Assembly (NCBI RefSeq): GCF_052114085.1
Contig: NZ_JBFREB010000001.1
Span: 1,364,001 to 1,428,000 of the forward strand
Direction of reading: 5' to 3'
Length of the DNA: 64,000 bases
Source: Leifsonia sp052114085
GTDB taxonomy: Bacteria > Actinomycetota > Actinomycetes > Actinomycetales > Microbacteriaceae
The stretch's first letter is position 1, and every line of letters starts with the position of its first letter. Positions 1 to 7,281 of the stretch are shown here, one piece after another. The translations under genes and the position numbers were made by a program. Below the pieces are notes generated by a model. The model searched no databases, had not been told where the DNA came from, and was given only the letters and a program-made list of their open reading frames with translations.

Positions 1-1
1 C

Positions 2-1363
2 GTCACCCACGCAGCAGGAGAGCAGGTCGTCGCGGGCAGCATCTCCGGCAGCGGCTCCCTCATCGTGCGGGTCGGCCGCACCGGCGGAGACACGGCCCTG
101 GCCGGCATCATGAAGCTCGTCTCCGATGCGCAAGCCAGCAAGTCCGGCGCCCAGGTGCTCGCCGACCGCGCCGCCGCGTGGCTGTTCTACGTCGCGCTCG
201 CCGTGGCTCTCGTCACCCTGGTCGTCTGGGTCCTCATCCGCCCGGACGACCCCGCCTTCGTCCTCGAACGCGTCGTGACCGTGCTGATCATCGCCTGCCC
301 GCACGCACTGGGGCTGGCCATCCCGCTGGTCGCCCAGATCTCCACGGCGCTCGGCGCTCGCAACGGTCTGCTCATCCGCGACCGTCACGCGATGGAGGAC
401 GCCCGCCGCATCGACGTCGTCCTGTTCGACAAGACGGGAACCCTCACCGAGGGCCGCCAGGGTGTCGCGGAGGTCGTGGTCGCCGAGGGCGACGCAGACC
501 AGCTGCTCGCGCTCGCCGCGGCCGTCGAAGCGCCGGCCGAGCACCCCATCGGGGCTGCCATCGTCGGCGAAGCGCGCGGACGGGGACTGTCGATCGCACC
601 GGTTTCGGACTTCGAGGCACTCGGCGGCCGTGGCGCATCCGCTGTCGTCGGAGGCGACACCATCACCGTCGGCGCTCCGCGGCTCCTCGCCGAACGCGGC
701 CTCACCGCCCCGGCGGAGCTGAGGGACGCTGCAGAGCGCTCCGGCCGCGACGGCCAGACCGTGGTCTACGTCCTGACGGCCGACCGTATCCTGGGCCTGA
801 TCGCTCTCGCGGACGTGGTCCGCCCGGAGTCGCGGGAGGCCGTCCGCTCGCTGCGCGACCGCGGCGTCCGAGTCGCTATGCTGACCGGTGACTCTCGCGC
901 CGTAGCGGAGGCGGTCGCCGCCGAGCTCGGCATCGACGAGGTCTTCGCCGAGGTGCTCCCCGGCGACAAGTCGGGAACCGTCGAGCGGCTGCAGTCCGAC
1001 GGTTCGCGTGTCGCAATGGTCGGCGACGGCGTGAACGACGCCCCCGCCCTCGCCCAGGCCGACGTCGGTATCGCGATCGGTGCCGGAACGGACGTCGCCA
1101 TCGAATCCGCCGGCGTGGTCCTGGCCTCCAGCGACCCGCGCGGTGTGGCCGACGTGATCACCCTCTCCCGCGCGACCTACCGGAAGATGCTGCAGAACCT
1201 CGCGTGGGCGACCGGCTACAACGTGATCGCCCTCCCGCTGGCAGCCGGTGTCGCGATCGGTCTCGGAGTGATCGTCTCTCCGGCCTTCGGCGCCGTACTG
1301 ATGTCGATCTCGACGATCGTCGTCGCACTCAACGCCCAGTTGCTCCGCCGGCTGCGCCTCTGA
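2..1363 (+). CDS. P1B-type heavy-metal translocating ATPase, C-terminal part (5'-truncated by window edge)
   Basis: Membrane pump that couples ATP hydrolysis to export of a soft metal such as copper. The frame is open from base 2, so the real start and the N-terminal and most of the actuator regions lie left of the window. Visible in order: a membrane segment, the intramembrane metal-site motif CPH (IIACPHALGL), the phosphorylation motif DKTGTLTE, the P1B-specific HP dipeptide (EHPIG), the hinge motif GDGVNDAPAL, and a terminal pair of membrane segments. CPH rather than CPC points to the CopB-like P1B-3 group; that subclass assignment, and so the exact metal, is inferred. No accessory metal-binding domain is visible in the part present. 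Confidence 0.93.
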   Translation, partial: VTHAAGEQVVAGSISGSGSLIVRVGRTGGDTALAGIMKLVSDAQASKSGAQVLADRAAAWLFYVALAVALVTLVVWVLIRPDDPAFVLERVVTVLIIACPHALGLAIPLVAQISTALGARNGLLIRDRHAMEDARRIDVVLFDKTGTLTEGRQGVAEVVVAEGDADQLLALAAAVEAPAEHPIGAAIVGEARGRGLSIAPVSDFEALGGRGASAVVGGDTITVGAPRLLAERGLTAPAELRDAAERSGRDGQTVVYVLTADRILGLIALADVVRPESREAVRSLRDRGVRVAMLTGDSRAVAEAVAAELGIDEVFAEVLPGDKSGTVERLQSDGSRVAMVGDGVNDAPALAQADVGIAIGAGTDVAIESAGVVLASSDPRGVADVITLSRATYRKMLQNLAWATGYNVIALPLAAGVAIGLGVIVSPAFGAVLMSISTIVVALNAQLLRRLRL

Positions 1364-1416
1364 TACACGCCGCGCCGTCGGCGGTCCGGGCGCGCGTTGT
1401 GTCATCATCGTGCACT

Positions 1417-2319
1417 GTGACCGCAACTCCGCGGGCCGTGGTCGTCGCGGTCAACCCCATGGCCTCGTTCGGGCACCGCCGCGAGGTCGGCCCGCGCGTG
1501 GTCGAACGGCTCCGCGAGGCCGGCCACCGGGTCGTCGCCATGGACGAGGCCAACATCGAGCTGCTGCGCCGGGAGACGGCGAAGGCGATCCAGGATGGCA
1601 CCGACGCCCTGGTCGTCGTCGGCGGCGACGGGATGGCGAATCTCGGTATCGACCTCGTTGCCGAGACGGGCCTCCCGCTCGGGATCGTGCCCAGCGGCAC
1701 CGGCAACGACCTCGCCGACGGCCTCGGCATCCCCGTCCATGACACCGAGGCCGCCATCGACCAGCTGCTCGCCGCCCTGCAGCGGGAGCCGCGCACCATC
1801 GACGCCGGCACGATCCGCCACGGCGAGCTGACCACCTGGTTCGGCTCCGTCGTCTCGGCCGGTTTCGACGCGACCGTCAACGAGCGGGCAAACCTGATGA
1901 CCCGGCCACGCGGCCGCAGTCGCTACATCGTCGCGCTGATGCGCGAACTTGCGACCTTGAAACCACGCCCGTACCGCATCCACGCGGACGGCCGCCTCAT
2001 CGAGGTGGATGCGATGCTCGTCTCGGTGGCGAACAACCGGTCGCTGGGCGGCGGGATGCGCATCGCGCCCGACGCCGACCTGGCCGACGGCCGGCTCGAC
2101 CTCTTCATCGTCGCGCGGATGTCCCGGCTCCGTTTCCTGCGCATGTTCCCGAAGGTGTTCCGCGGCGAGCACACCGGACTCCCGGAGGTCACGATCCTCC
2201 GCGTCGGCAGCGTCCGTGTCGAGGCCGAAGACATCGTCGCGTACGCCGACGGAGAGCGGATCGGGCCCCTCCCGATCGAGGTGACAGTGGCGCCAGGAGC
2301 CCTGCGCGTCCTCGTCTGA
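1417..2319 (+). CDS. diacylglycerol kinase family lipid kinase
   Basis: Predicted cytosolic, membrane-associated kinase of the DagK/YegS/sphingosine-kinase fold, phosphorylating a lipid such as diacylglycerol. The N-terminus reads AVVVAVNPMASFG (nucleotide-binding NP motif). It is followed by the family motif GGDGMANLGID (usual GGDGT) and the PSGTGNDLADGLG loop, which are the catalytic hallmarks. About 300 residues is normal for the family. I chose GTG 1417 because the conserved NP strand begins about ten residues later; an in-frame GTG at 1399 would add six residues. It follows the ATPase gene by about 50 nt, with no terminator seen between them. The lipid substrate cannot be told from sequence. 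Confidence 0.87.
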   Translation: MTATPRAVVVAVNPMASFGHRREVGPRVVERLREAGHRVVAMDEANIELLRRETAKAIQDGTDALVVVGGDGMANLGIDLVAETGLPLGIVPSGTGNDLADGLGIPVHDTEAAIDQLLAALQREPRTIDAGTIRHGELTTWFGSVVSAGFDATVNERANLMTRPRGRSRYIVALMRELATLKPRPYRIHADGRLIEVDAMLVSVANNRSLGGGMRIAPDADLADGRLDLFIVARMSRLRFLRMFPKVFRGEHTGLPEVTILRVGSVRVEAEDIVAYADGERIGPLPIEVTVAPGALRVLV

Positions 2320-2346
2320 CGACGCGCCCGGGGCGCCGTCCCCGTT

Positions 2347-2376
2347 TTGGCACCGGAACCCCATCTGTGGCATGAT
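2347..2376 (+). promoter_or_regulatory. promoter of tRNA-Glu
   Basis: A -35-like TTGGCA (2347-2352) and a -10-like CATGAT (2371-2376), separated by 18 nt, place a start of transcription about 10 nt before the mature tRNA. It is consistent with a stand-alone tRNA unit. Confidence 0.5.
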
Positions 2377-2392
2377 CTTCTAGTTGCCAGAC

Positions 2393-2468
2393 GGCCCCAT
2401 CGTCTAGCGGCCTAGGACGTCGCCCTCTCACGGCGGTAACGCGGGTTCAAATCCCGCTGGGGTCACCA
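2393..2468 (+). tRNA. tRNA-Glu (anticodon CTC)
   Basis: A complete cloverleaf can be folded. The 7-bp acceptor stem pairs 2393-2399 with 2458-2464 (one G-U). The anticodon loop CTCTCAC carries CTC, the T-arm is GCGGG-TTCAAAT-CCCGC, the discriminator is A2465, and CCA is encoded at 2466-2468. The gene stands alone and is followed at once by an intrinsic terminator. Confidence 0.96.
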
Positions 2469-2470
2469 TC

Positions 2471-2512
2471 GCCCGCTTCCCTTTGATTTTCACAGGGAAG
2501 CGGGCTTTTTTC
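2471..2512 (+). terminator. intrinsic terminator of tRNA-Glu
   Basis: A perfect 12-bp stem (2471-2482 with 2494-2505), an 11-nt loop and a run of six T followed by CT (2506-2512). It lies 3 nt after the CCA end of the tRNA. Confidence 0.93.
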
Positions 2513-2597
2513 TTCCCCAGGTCGCTATCCCGTCGGGTGACCTGCCGGAAGCTGCCGATCGGGACGGCTGGTCGTTGCCAGCGAAATCCCTGGCCGC

Positions 2598-2603
2598 TAG
2601 CAT
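2598..2603 (+). promoter_or_regulatory. -10 box TAGCAT, leaderless start
   Basis: TANNNT hexamer ending 6 nt before the ATG at 2610, so the mRNA probably begins at the start codon. No Shine-Dalgarno sequence is present. Confidence 0.55.
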
Positions 2604-2609
2604 CCGGGC

Positions 2610-2888
2610 ATGTCCGATGAAGAGCTGGGTCATGGGTACGAGGGGACGTCCAGGCGACATCGCTCTCCGAACCTGCCGCTCACCGTCCTGCTGACCATTT
2701 ATGTTGTCGCGCTGCTCGGGGGTGTCGTCCTCTACGTCGTGGCGTTTGTAACGCTGGATTCCGACCCTCGGAGCGCGGCAGGCGTCTTCGCCTGGGCGAG
2801 CGGGCTGACTGGTCTCGGGGTTCTTGGCGCCATGCTGCACCTCGCGGTCGCCGCTATCCGCCGTGTTGTCGAAGAGAACGCCGGATAA
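2610..2888 (+). CDS. small two-helix membrane protein, function unknown
   Basis: A 92-residue protein that I do not recognise. The charged N-terminus (about 25 residues) is followed by a first hydrophobic helix (about residues 26-48, LTVLLTIYVVALLGGVVLYV), a short polar loop with DSDPRS, a second hydrophobic segment (about 60-80), and a charged tail ending RRVVEENAG. The start is supported by a -10-like TAGCAT (2598-2603) ending 6 nt before the ATG, a leaderless layout that recurs in this window. It has its own promoter and stands alone between the tRNA terminator and the permease gene. Confidence 0.7.
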   Translation: MSDEELGHGYEGTSRRHRSPNLPLTVLLTIYVVALLGGVVLYVVAFVTLDSDPRSAAGVFAWASGLTGLGVLGAMLHLAVAAIRRVVEENAG

Positions 2889-3105
2889 CCCGTCGCCCTT
2901 CGCGGACCGGTGCAGGCACACTTTCAGCTGCGGACGGCGGCCGCTCGGCGTCGGGCCGTCGCCTTCCAGCTGAGGTCGATCACGATGGCGACCTCCCCCG
3001 TCGCGCCACAGTATGCACCTCGGATACATTGCCGGGGAACTCAGAATTTCTGAGTCATCGAGATGTCTGAATCCACCATGAACGCGTGAACACGGAGTCA
3101 TCGCA

Positions 3106-4152
3106 ATGGCCGACCCGGAGCAGGAGAGCGCGCAAGGTCTCGCGAGGCCGACGCGGGTCCTGCTCACCCTCGCGGCGTCCGGCGTTGCCGCATGGGCCAT
3201 CTGGGCGGGACGCGGATTCCTCGGTCCGTTGATCCTCGCGGCGGTGCTCGTGATCGTGGCGCACCCGGTGCGGCGTCCGCTCGATCGGCGCGGACTGCCG
3301 CGCTGGCTGGGCACGGTCGCCGTCGTGGTCACGGCCTACGCGATCATCGTCGTGCTCGGGGTGGTCATCGTGCTCGCCCTCGGCCAGTTCGCCCAGGTCC
3401 TCACCGACTACACGAGCGAACTGCAGAAGAGTTCGTCTGCGGTCGCAGATTTCCTCGGCACGCTCGGGTTCGATCCGGCGTCCGCCGACGCCGTCGGGGG
3501 CTGGCTTCAGCCGGATGCGATCCTGCACACGGTGTTCACTGCCGGCACGCAGCTGATCGGCCTGGGTGCGGCCCTCTTCTTCGTGCTCGGGTACGTGTGG
3601 TTCATGGCGGTCGACGCGCGACGATTCGCCGAGATCCCCGCCGACCTGGCGGCGAAGAACGCGATGAAGGTGCGAACCTTCCGCGAGTTCGTCGACGGCA
3701 CTGGGCGCTACTACGTGGTCAACACCATCTTCGGCGCCATCGTTGCGATCATCGACGGTCTCGCAATCTGGGCGATCGGCATCCCGCTTCCCTTCGTCTG
3801 GGCGGTGCTCGCGTTCGTCACCAACTACGTCCCGAACGTCGGTTTCGTCATCGGACTGCTTCCACCGTTCGTGCTTGCGCTGGTCATCGGTGGCTGGAGC
3901 ATGGGACTCCTCGTGCTGGCTCTGTACGTCGTCGTCAATGTCGTCGTGCAGGAACTGATCCAGCCGCGTTTCGTAGCGAAGACGGTTCGGCTAAGCGTCA
4001 CCCTGACGTTCTTCTCGGTCGTGCTCTGGACTGTGCTCCTCGGTCCCGTCGGAGCGATTCTCGCCGTGCCGCTCAGCCTGCTGATGCGGTTCCTCCTCAT
4101 CGGTGACGACCGCGACGCGGCGCTCGCACGCTGGCTGACGTGGGACACCTGA
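3106..4152 (+). CDS. AI-2E family (PerM-like) transporter
   Basis: A 348-residue polytopic membrane protein of the AI-2E/PerM exporter family. It has an N-terminal pair of hydrophobic helices, a third near residues 70-95, a soluble amphipathic stretch with the QFAQVLTDYTSELQ segment typical of the family, and then five C-terminal helices. These include the conserved NTIFGAIVAIIDGL and VQELIQPRFVAKTVRLS regions. The family moves small molecules or ions; only a few members handle autoinducer-2, so no substrate is claimed. The ATG has a weak CGGAG upstream. The 217-nt region before it (2889-3105) holds no gene I can support. Confidence 0.88.
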   Translation: MADPEQESAQGLARPTRVLLTLAASGVAAWAIWAGRGFLGPLILAAVLVIVAHPVRRPLDRRGLPRWLGTVAVVVTAYAIIVVLGVVIVLALGQFAQVLTDYTSELQKSSSAVADFLGTLGFDPASADAVGGWLQPDAILHTVFTAGTQLIGLGAALFFVLGYVWFMAVDARRFAEIPADLAAKNAMKVRTFREFVDGTGRYYVVNTIFGAIVAIIDGLAIWAIGIPLPFVWAVLAFVTNYVPNVGFVIGLLPPFVLALVIGGWSMGLLVLALYVVVNVVVQELIQPRFVAKTVRLSVTLTFFSVVLWTVLLGPVGAILAVPLSLLMRFLLIGDDRDAALARWLTWDT

Positions 4153-4184
4153 GCCGCCGCTGCTGGGCAGTGTGAGGGCACATC

Positions 4185-4472
4185 TCAGGCCGGGTCGAGG
4201 GTGCCGTCCGGCTGGTCCCGCGTGAAATCGTGGGTCGCCTCTTCGTAGGTCGTGTGAGGCCGTTGAACGTGGGAGTCCGCCGGAGGTGGAACCTCTGCAT
4301 GGGCCAGGGCGTTCAGCACCAGCTGCTCGACCAACACGGCCGCGCTCGTCTTCCGCTCAGCGGCGATGCGCTCGAGGGCACGCAATTGAGCCGGGTCGAG
4401 GTGCAGCTTCAAACGGATGCCCCCTGGCGCACTTCCCGGTCCGAGCGTGGTCGCTCCCTGCGTCTCGTCCAT
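4185..4472 (-). CDS. small ribbon-helix-helix-like protein, function unknown
   Basis: A protein of about 95 residues. Its core has a short basic beta-like segment (GIRLKLHLDP), then a helix (AQLRALERIAAERKTSAAVLVEQ), the pattern of ribbon-helix-helix DNA-binding proteins such as plasmid and antitoxin repressors. The tail is polar, rich in His, Pro and Thr. ATG 4472 is preferred; an upstream in-frame ATG at 4523 would add 17 residues with no visible benefit. No toxin gene is adjacent. The DNA-binding assignment is inferred from pattern only. Confidence 0.55.
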   Translation of the reverse strand: MDETQGATTLGPGSAPGGIRLKLHLDPAQLRALERIAAERKTSAAVLVEQLVLNALAHAEVPPPADSHVQRPHTTYEEATHDFTRDQPDGTLDPA

Positions 4473-4640
4473 GATCCGAGTGTGCGTGTGGCGCCCGATT
4501 TTCTCCAGGGGGCGCAAAAGCATGCGATCGGGGGTAACCGGTCGTGCTCACTAGGCATCTCGTGAACGCGGGACTGAACGAATGCGCTGACGGCGGCGAT
4601 TCTGCTGTAACGAATCGTGTGCGTGCGGACACTCTTAGCT

Positions 4641-5210
4641 GTGAGGGATGATTCGGCCGAGCTCCACCTGTGGGAGCGTGCGCGCCACAACGACGGCGAG
4701 GCATTCGGTCGGCTCTTCGACCTGCATCGCCACCGCATCTACCGGCGTGCACTCGGTCTCGTCGACGACCAGCACGACGCCGAAGACATCACAGCCGCGG
4801 CTTTCTTCGAGCTGTGGCGCAAACGCCATTCGGTCGAGCCCGCTAACGGGTCGGTCCTTCCCTGGCTTCTTGTCGCGGTCGTCAACCTGTCGCGCAACCT
4901 GCGACGCTCGACCTCGCGGTATCAGCGTTTCCTCCGCACGGCACCGCGCGACACGACCGTGGACGCGCCGGATGCGGAGACGTTGGAGACACGAAAACGC
5001 TTGGCGGATTCGCTCGGCAAACTCTCTCCTGTTGACGGCGCCCTGCTCGTCCTCACCGTTCTGGAGGGCATTCCGATCGCCCAGGCCGCTGAGGTGGTGA
5101 GCCTGAAACCCTCGACAGCTCGCGTTCGGCTCCATCGCGCGCGAGCTCGCCTCCGCGCCGACTTGCACGACCTCGATCCGACTCCGATGCCCATGGAAGG
5201 GATCAGCTGA
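4641..5210 (+). CDS. ECF-type RNA polymerase sigma factor
   Basis: Directs RNA polymerase to a specific regulon. Region 2 is visible as WERARHNDGEAFGRLFDLH, RIYRRALGLVDDQHDAEDIT and AAFFELWRKR. Region 4 is visible as LSPVDGALLVLTVLEGIPIAQAAEVVSLKPSTARVRLHRAR, a helix-turn-helix with the usual VRLHRARARLR ending. About 190 residues is normal for the ECF class. GTG 4641 gives the usual short N-terminus (MRDDSAELHLWERAR); an in-frame GTG at 4617 would add eight residues. Its stop overlaps the next ATG by one base, so the downstream anchored protein is the likely partner or anti-sigma factor. Confidence 0.88.
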   Translation: MRDDSAELHLWERARHNDGEAFGRLFDLHRHRIYRRALGLVDDQHDAEDITAAAFFELWRKRHSVEPANGSVLPWLLVAVVNLSRNLRRSTSRYQRFLRTAPRDTTVDAPDAETLETRKRLADSLGKLSPVDGALLVLTVLEGIPIAQAAEVVSLKPSTARVRLHRARARLRADLHDLDPTPMPMEGIS

Positions 5211-5992
5211 TGAACGACCCCGACCTCGACCCCGGCTTCGCTGCCGCAGTGCGCGCAGAACTCGTCGCGATCGGCACCACGAAAAGCCGCCTGCAGCAGC
5301 ACCAACGCCGCACCCGCCTGGCAGTGGCCGGCATCATCGTCGTCGCTGCCGCGGCGACAACCGGCGCGGCCATCGTGGTCAGCAGCTTCCCCGGGAGCAC
5401 GACCGTCGCACCGATCGGCGATGCCGTCGCCGTCACGCGCACCGGCACGGCGACCATCAACCTCGGTCCCGTCGCTCAAGGAGCGAACACGGTGATCATC
5501 GACGTCACCTGCGTCAGCGACACGGGGAACATCTCCGTCCCTTCGACCAGCGGATTCTCACAGGACGCCGCGGGGGAGACGACACCCATGGTCGGGATGA
5601 GCGGGTGGGACTGCGCCAAACGCTCGACGACCGTCCACATCAAGGACGGCTTCCTCGCCCCCGGCAGCACCGCGATCACGGTCACCGCCGACCCCGGCAC
5701 CACCTGGAAGGCCGTCGCGCGGTACGGGGGCTCGACGACCAGCTCGTTCGGCGTCAACGCCCACGGCCAGACATACGGCGCACCCAACGCGAAGAACGGG
5801 TTCCCCGACCTGCAAGGGGCGCAGGCAACCAACGGGAAACTCGGGTTCATCTACGTGAAGGAGTTGGATGCGTTCACGGGCAGCGGGTGCATCAACGTCT
5901 ACGAGTCCGACGGGACAACGGTGATCGGCCAGTTCGGGATCGGAACCGTCACCTGCGACAGCGGCCCCGCAACCACCGGTCCCGACAAGTAG
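5210..5992 (+). CDS. membrane-anchored secreted protein coupled to the ECF sigma factor
   Basis: A 260-residue protein with a short cytosolic segment (about 1-35), one transmembrane helix (about 37-58, LAVAGIIVVAAAATTGAAIV) and an extracellular domain of about 200 residues, rich in Thr, Gly and Ser. The domain has cysteines in VTCVS, GWDCAK, GSGCIN and TVTCDS that could form two disulfides. The start overlaps the sigma-factor stop by one base, so the two are translationally coupled. The layout fits an anti-sigma factor with a sensing ectodomain, but no zinc-binding anti-sigma motif (HxxxCxxC) is present and no named family is recognised. Confidence 0.7.
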   Translation: MNDPDLDPGFAAAVRAELVAIGTTKSRLQQHQRRTRLAVAGIIVVAAAATTGAAIVVSSFPGSTTVAPIGDAVAVTRTGTATINLGPVAQGANTVIIDVTCVSDTGNISVPSTSGFSQDAAGETTPMVGMSGWDCAKRSTTVHIKDGFLAPGSTAITVTADPGTTWKAVARYGGSTTSSFGVNAHGQTYGAPNAKNGFPDLQGAQATNGKLGFIYVKELDAFTGSGCINVYESDGTTVIGQFGIGTVTCDSGPATTGPDK

Positions 5993-6016
5993 CCGGCGAA
6001 GAGTAGCTTGTGGATT

Positions 6017-6838
6017 GTGTCGCTGCGGAAGCGTGTCAACGGTGTTGTCTCCCGACTGACGGGGTACGAACTTCGCCGCGTGCGGAACAAGGCCACGCCA
6101 CCAAAGACTCCTGCTGCACCGAAGACTCCTGCTGCCCCGAACACCCCGGCTGACCCGAAGATCCCCTCCGACATCGACGAGGAGGCCGCGGCGATCATCC
6201 GCGCCGCACAGCCGTACACGATGACGAACGTCGACAAGCTGTACGCCGGAATCGCGGCAGCCCGCTACATCACCCGGTACGACATCCCCGGCGCGATCGT
6301 CGAATGCGGCGTCTGGCGAGGCGGGAGCGTCCACGCCATCGCCCGGGCGCTGGATGCGGCCGGCTCGCACGAGCGCGACCTGTACCTGTTCGACACGTAC
6401 GAGGGCATGACCGAGCCGGGCCCGAACGACCGACGCGGTGACGGGCGTCCCGCGGCCGACCTGCTCGCGTCCTACAGCAAGACGTCGCGCGTGTGGGCCT
6501 ACGCGTCGCTGGAGGATGTGCAGGAGGGCTTCCGCCAGGTGCCCTACCCAGAAGACAAGCTGCATTTCGTCAAAGGGCCCGTGGAGCAGACGATTCCCGG
6601 TCAAGCTCCCGACCGGATCGCGCTGCTCCGGCTGGACACCGATTGGTACGCATCGACCGCGCACGAGTTGGCGCACCTGTACGACCGGCTGACGCCCGGA
6701 GGGGTTCTCCTGCTCGACGACTACGGATGGTGGCAGGGCTCGCGGGAGGCGGTCGACGAGTTCCTCGCGCGCACCGGCGCCCGCCTCTACCTCGCTCGCA
6801 CCGGCAGCGGGCGGGTCGCGATCAAACCCGGCGACTGA
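6017..6838 (+). CDS. TylF/MycF-family O-methyltransferase
   Basis: S-adenosylmethionine-dependent methyltransferase of the macrocin O-methyltransferase (TylF/MycF/NovP) family, which methylates sugar hydroxyls. Family landmarks: MTNVDKLYAG, AIVECGVWRGGSVHAIA (SAM-binding loop), LYLFDTYEGMT, LLRLDTDWYAST (metal-binding acidic pair) and LLLDDYGWW. The N-terminus is a Pro/Thr/Ala linker with tandem repeats. GTG 6017 is preferred because a TAGCTT -10 box (6004-6009) sits 7 nt upstream; a TTG at 6008 would overlap that box. The sugar acceptor is unknown: no antibiotic or glycan cluster adjoins, so a surface-glycan role is only a guess. Confidence 0.85.
   Translation: MSLRKRVNGVVSRLTGYELRRVRNKATPPKTPAAPKTPAAPNTPADPKIPSDIDEEAAAIIRAAQPYTMTNVDKLYAGIAAARYITRYDIPGAIVECGVWRGGSVHAIARALDAAGSHERDLYLFDTYEGMTEPGPNDRRGDGRPAADLLASYSKTSRVWAYASLEDVQEGFRQVPYPEDKLHFVKGPVEQTIPGQAPDRIALLRLDTDWYASTAHELAHLYDRLTPGGVLLLDDYGWWQGSREAVDEFLARTGARLYLARTGSGRVAIKPGD
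6103..6138 (+). repeat. 18-nt tandem repeat in the methyltransferase linker
   Basis: Two near-identical 18-nt units (6103-6120 and 6121-6138, two mismatches) encode the repeating K-T-P-A-A-P linker. A more degraded third unit follows. Confidence 0.75.
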
Positions 6839-6841
6839 GGG

Positions 6842-7069
6842 TCAGCGCGTCCCGCCGGACGGCATCCACTCCTCCGGATACCGACCGCGGATGTGCGCGC
6901 CGAAGTACGCGCCCGCCGACTCCGCCGCGCGCAGCTCCCGCCAGACCCGCCCCGGGACCACGAAGTAGCGATACACCTCGCCCGAGACGAACTCCACCTC
7001 GAGGGTACGGACGCCGGGGTCGTACCCCGCCGACGCGATCACCGAACTGTCGAACCCCACCCGTTCCAC
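6842..7069 (-). CDS. KTSC domain protein
   Basis: A 75-residue protein that is almost entirely a KTSC domain. It begins with the strand VERVGFDSSVIASAGYD, continues with TLEVEFVSGEVYRYFVVP and VWRELRAAESAGAYFGAHIR, and ends with the conserved basic-aromatic RGRYPEEW. KTSC domains occur alone or next to RNA-related enzymes, and their role is poorly defined. GTG 7069 is chosen because TACTGT (7076-7081, minus strand) ends 6 nt upstream, giving a leaderless start; longer in-frame starts would run into the divergent riboswitch promoter. It converges on the methyltransferase gene, stop to stop, 3 nt apart. Confidence 0.8.
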   Translation of the reverse strand: MERVGFDSSVIASAGYDPGVRTLEVEFVSGEVYRYFVVPGRVWRELRAAESAGAYFGAHIRGRYPEEWMPSGGTR

Positions 7070-7075
7070 GCCAGC

Positions 7076-7081
7076 ACAGTA
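7076..7081 (-). promoter_or_regulatory. -10 box TACTGT for the KTSC gene
   Basis: Minus-strand TANNNT hexamer 6 nt before GTG 7069. Together with TAGGAT at 7102-7107 it forms a compact divergent promoter region. Confidence 0.5.
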
Positions 7082-7101
7082 CCCCCGTCCGGCGACCCCG
7101 C

Positions 7102-7107
7102 TAGGAT
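7102..7107 (+). promoter_or_regulatory. -10 box TAGGAT upstream of the Mn riboswitch
   Basis: The hexamer predicts transcription from about 7113, exactly where the conserved 5' strand of the riboswitch begins. No convincing -35 element is visible. Confidence 0.5.
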
Positions 7108-7111
7108 GGCC

Positions 7112-7257
7112 GCAGCGAAGGGGAGTATCCCGGACGGGACCGGCGTTGGCGTGAGCCATGCGACGGGACCGGCGCTGTGCACGTCATCACGGTCCGCCAC
7201 GGAGGCGGGCCCGGGCACAGCGGCACCGTGAGGTGCGGGAGAGACTTTCGGCGATGA
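7112..7257 (+). ncRNA. yybP-ykoY manganese riboswitch
   Basis: The leader of the TerC gene carries the conserved landmarks of this Mn2+-sensing aptamer in the right order. These are the 5' motif AAGGGGAGTA (7118-7127), a central GTCATCA box (about 7183-7189), a small hairpin GCACCGTGAGGTGC, and the 3' motif GAGACTTTC (7241-7249). Family members precede genes for Mn2+ efflux or handling proteins, including TerC/Alx types, and switch expression on when Mn2+ is bound. The aptamer ends about 25 nt before the GTG start, close to the ribosome binding site. No run of T is visible, which favours translational or Rho-linked control over an intrinsic terminator. Confidence 0.85.
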
Positions 7258-7281
7258 TCGACGCCCTTCGAAAGGTCCCCT

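Noticed and set aside
2490..3332. A 280-codon minus-strand frame covering the tRNA terminator end and the permease start
   Set aside because: Composition is low in hydrophobic order and no motif is seen; it conflicts with the small membrane-protein gene and the permease gene, which both have coding signals.
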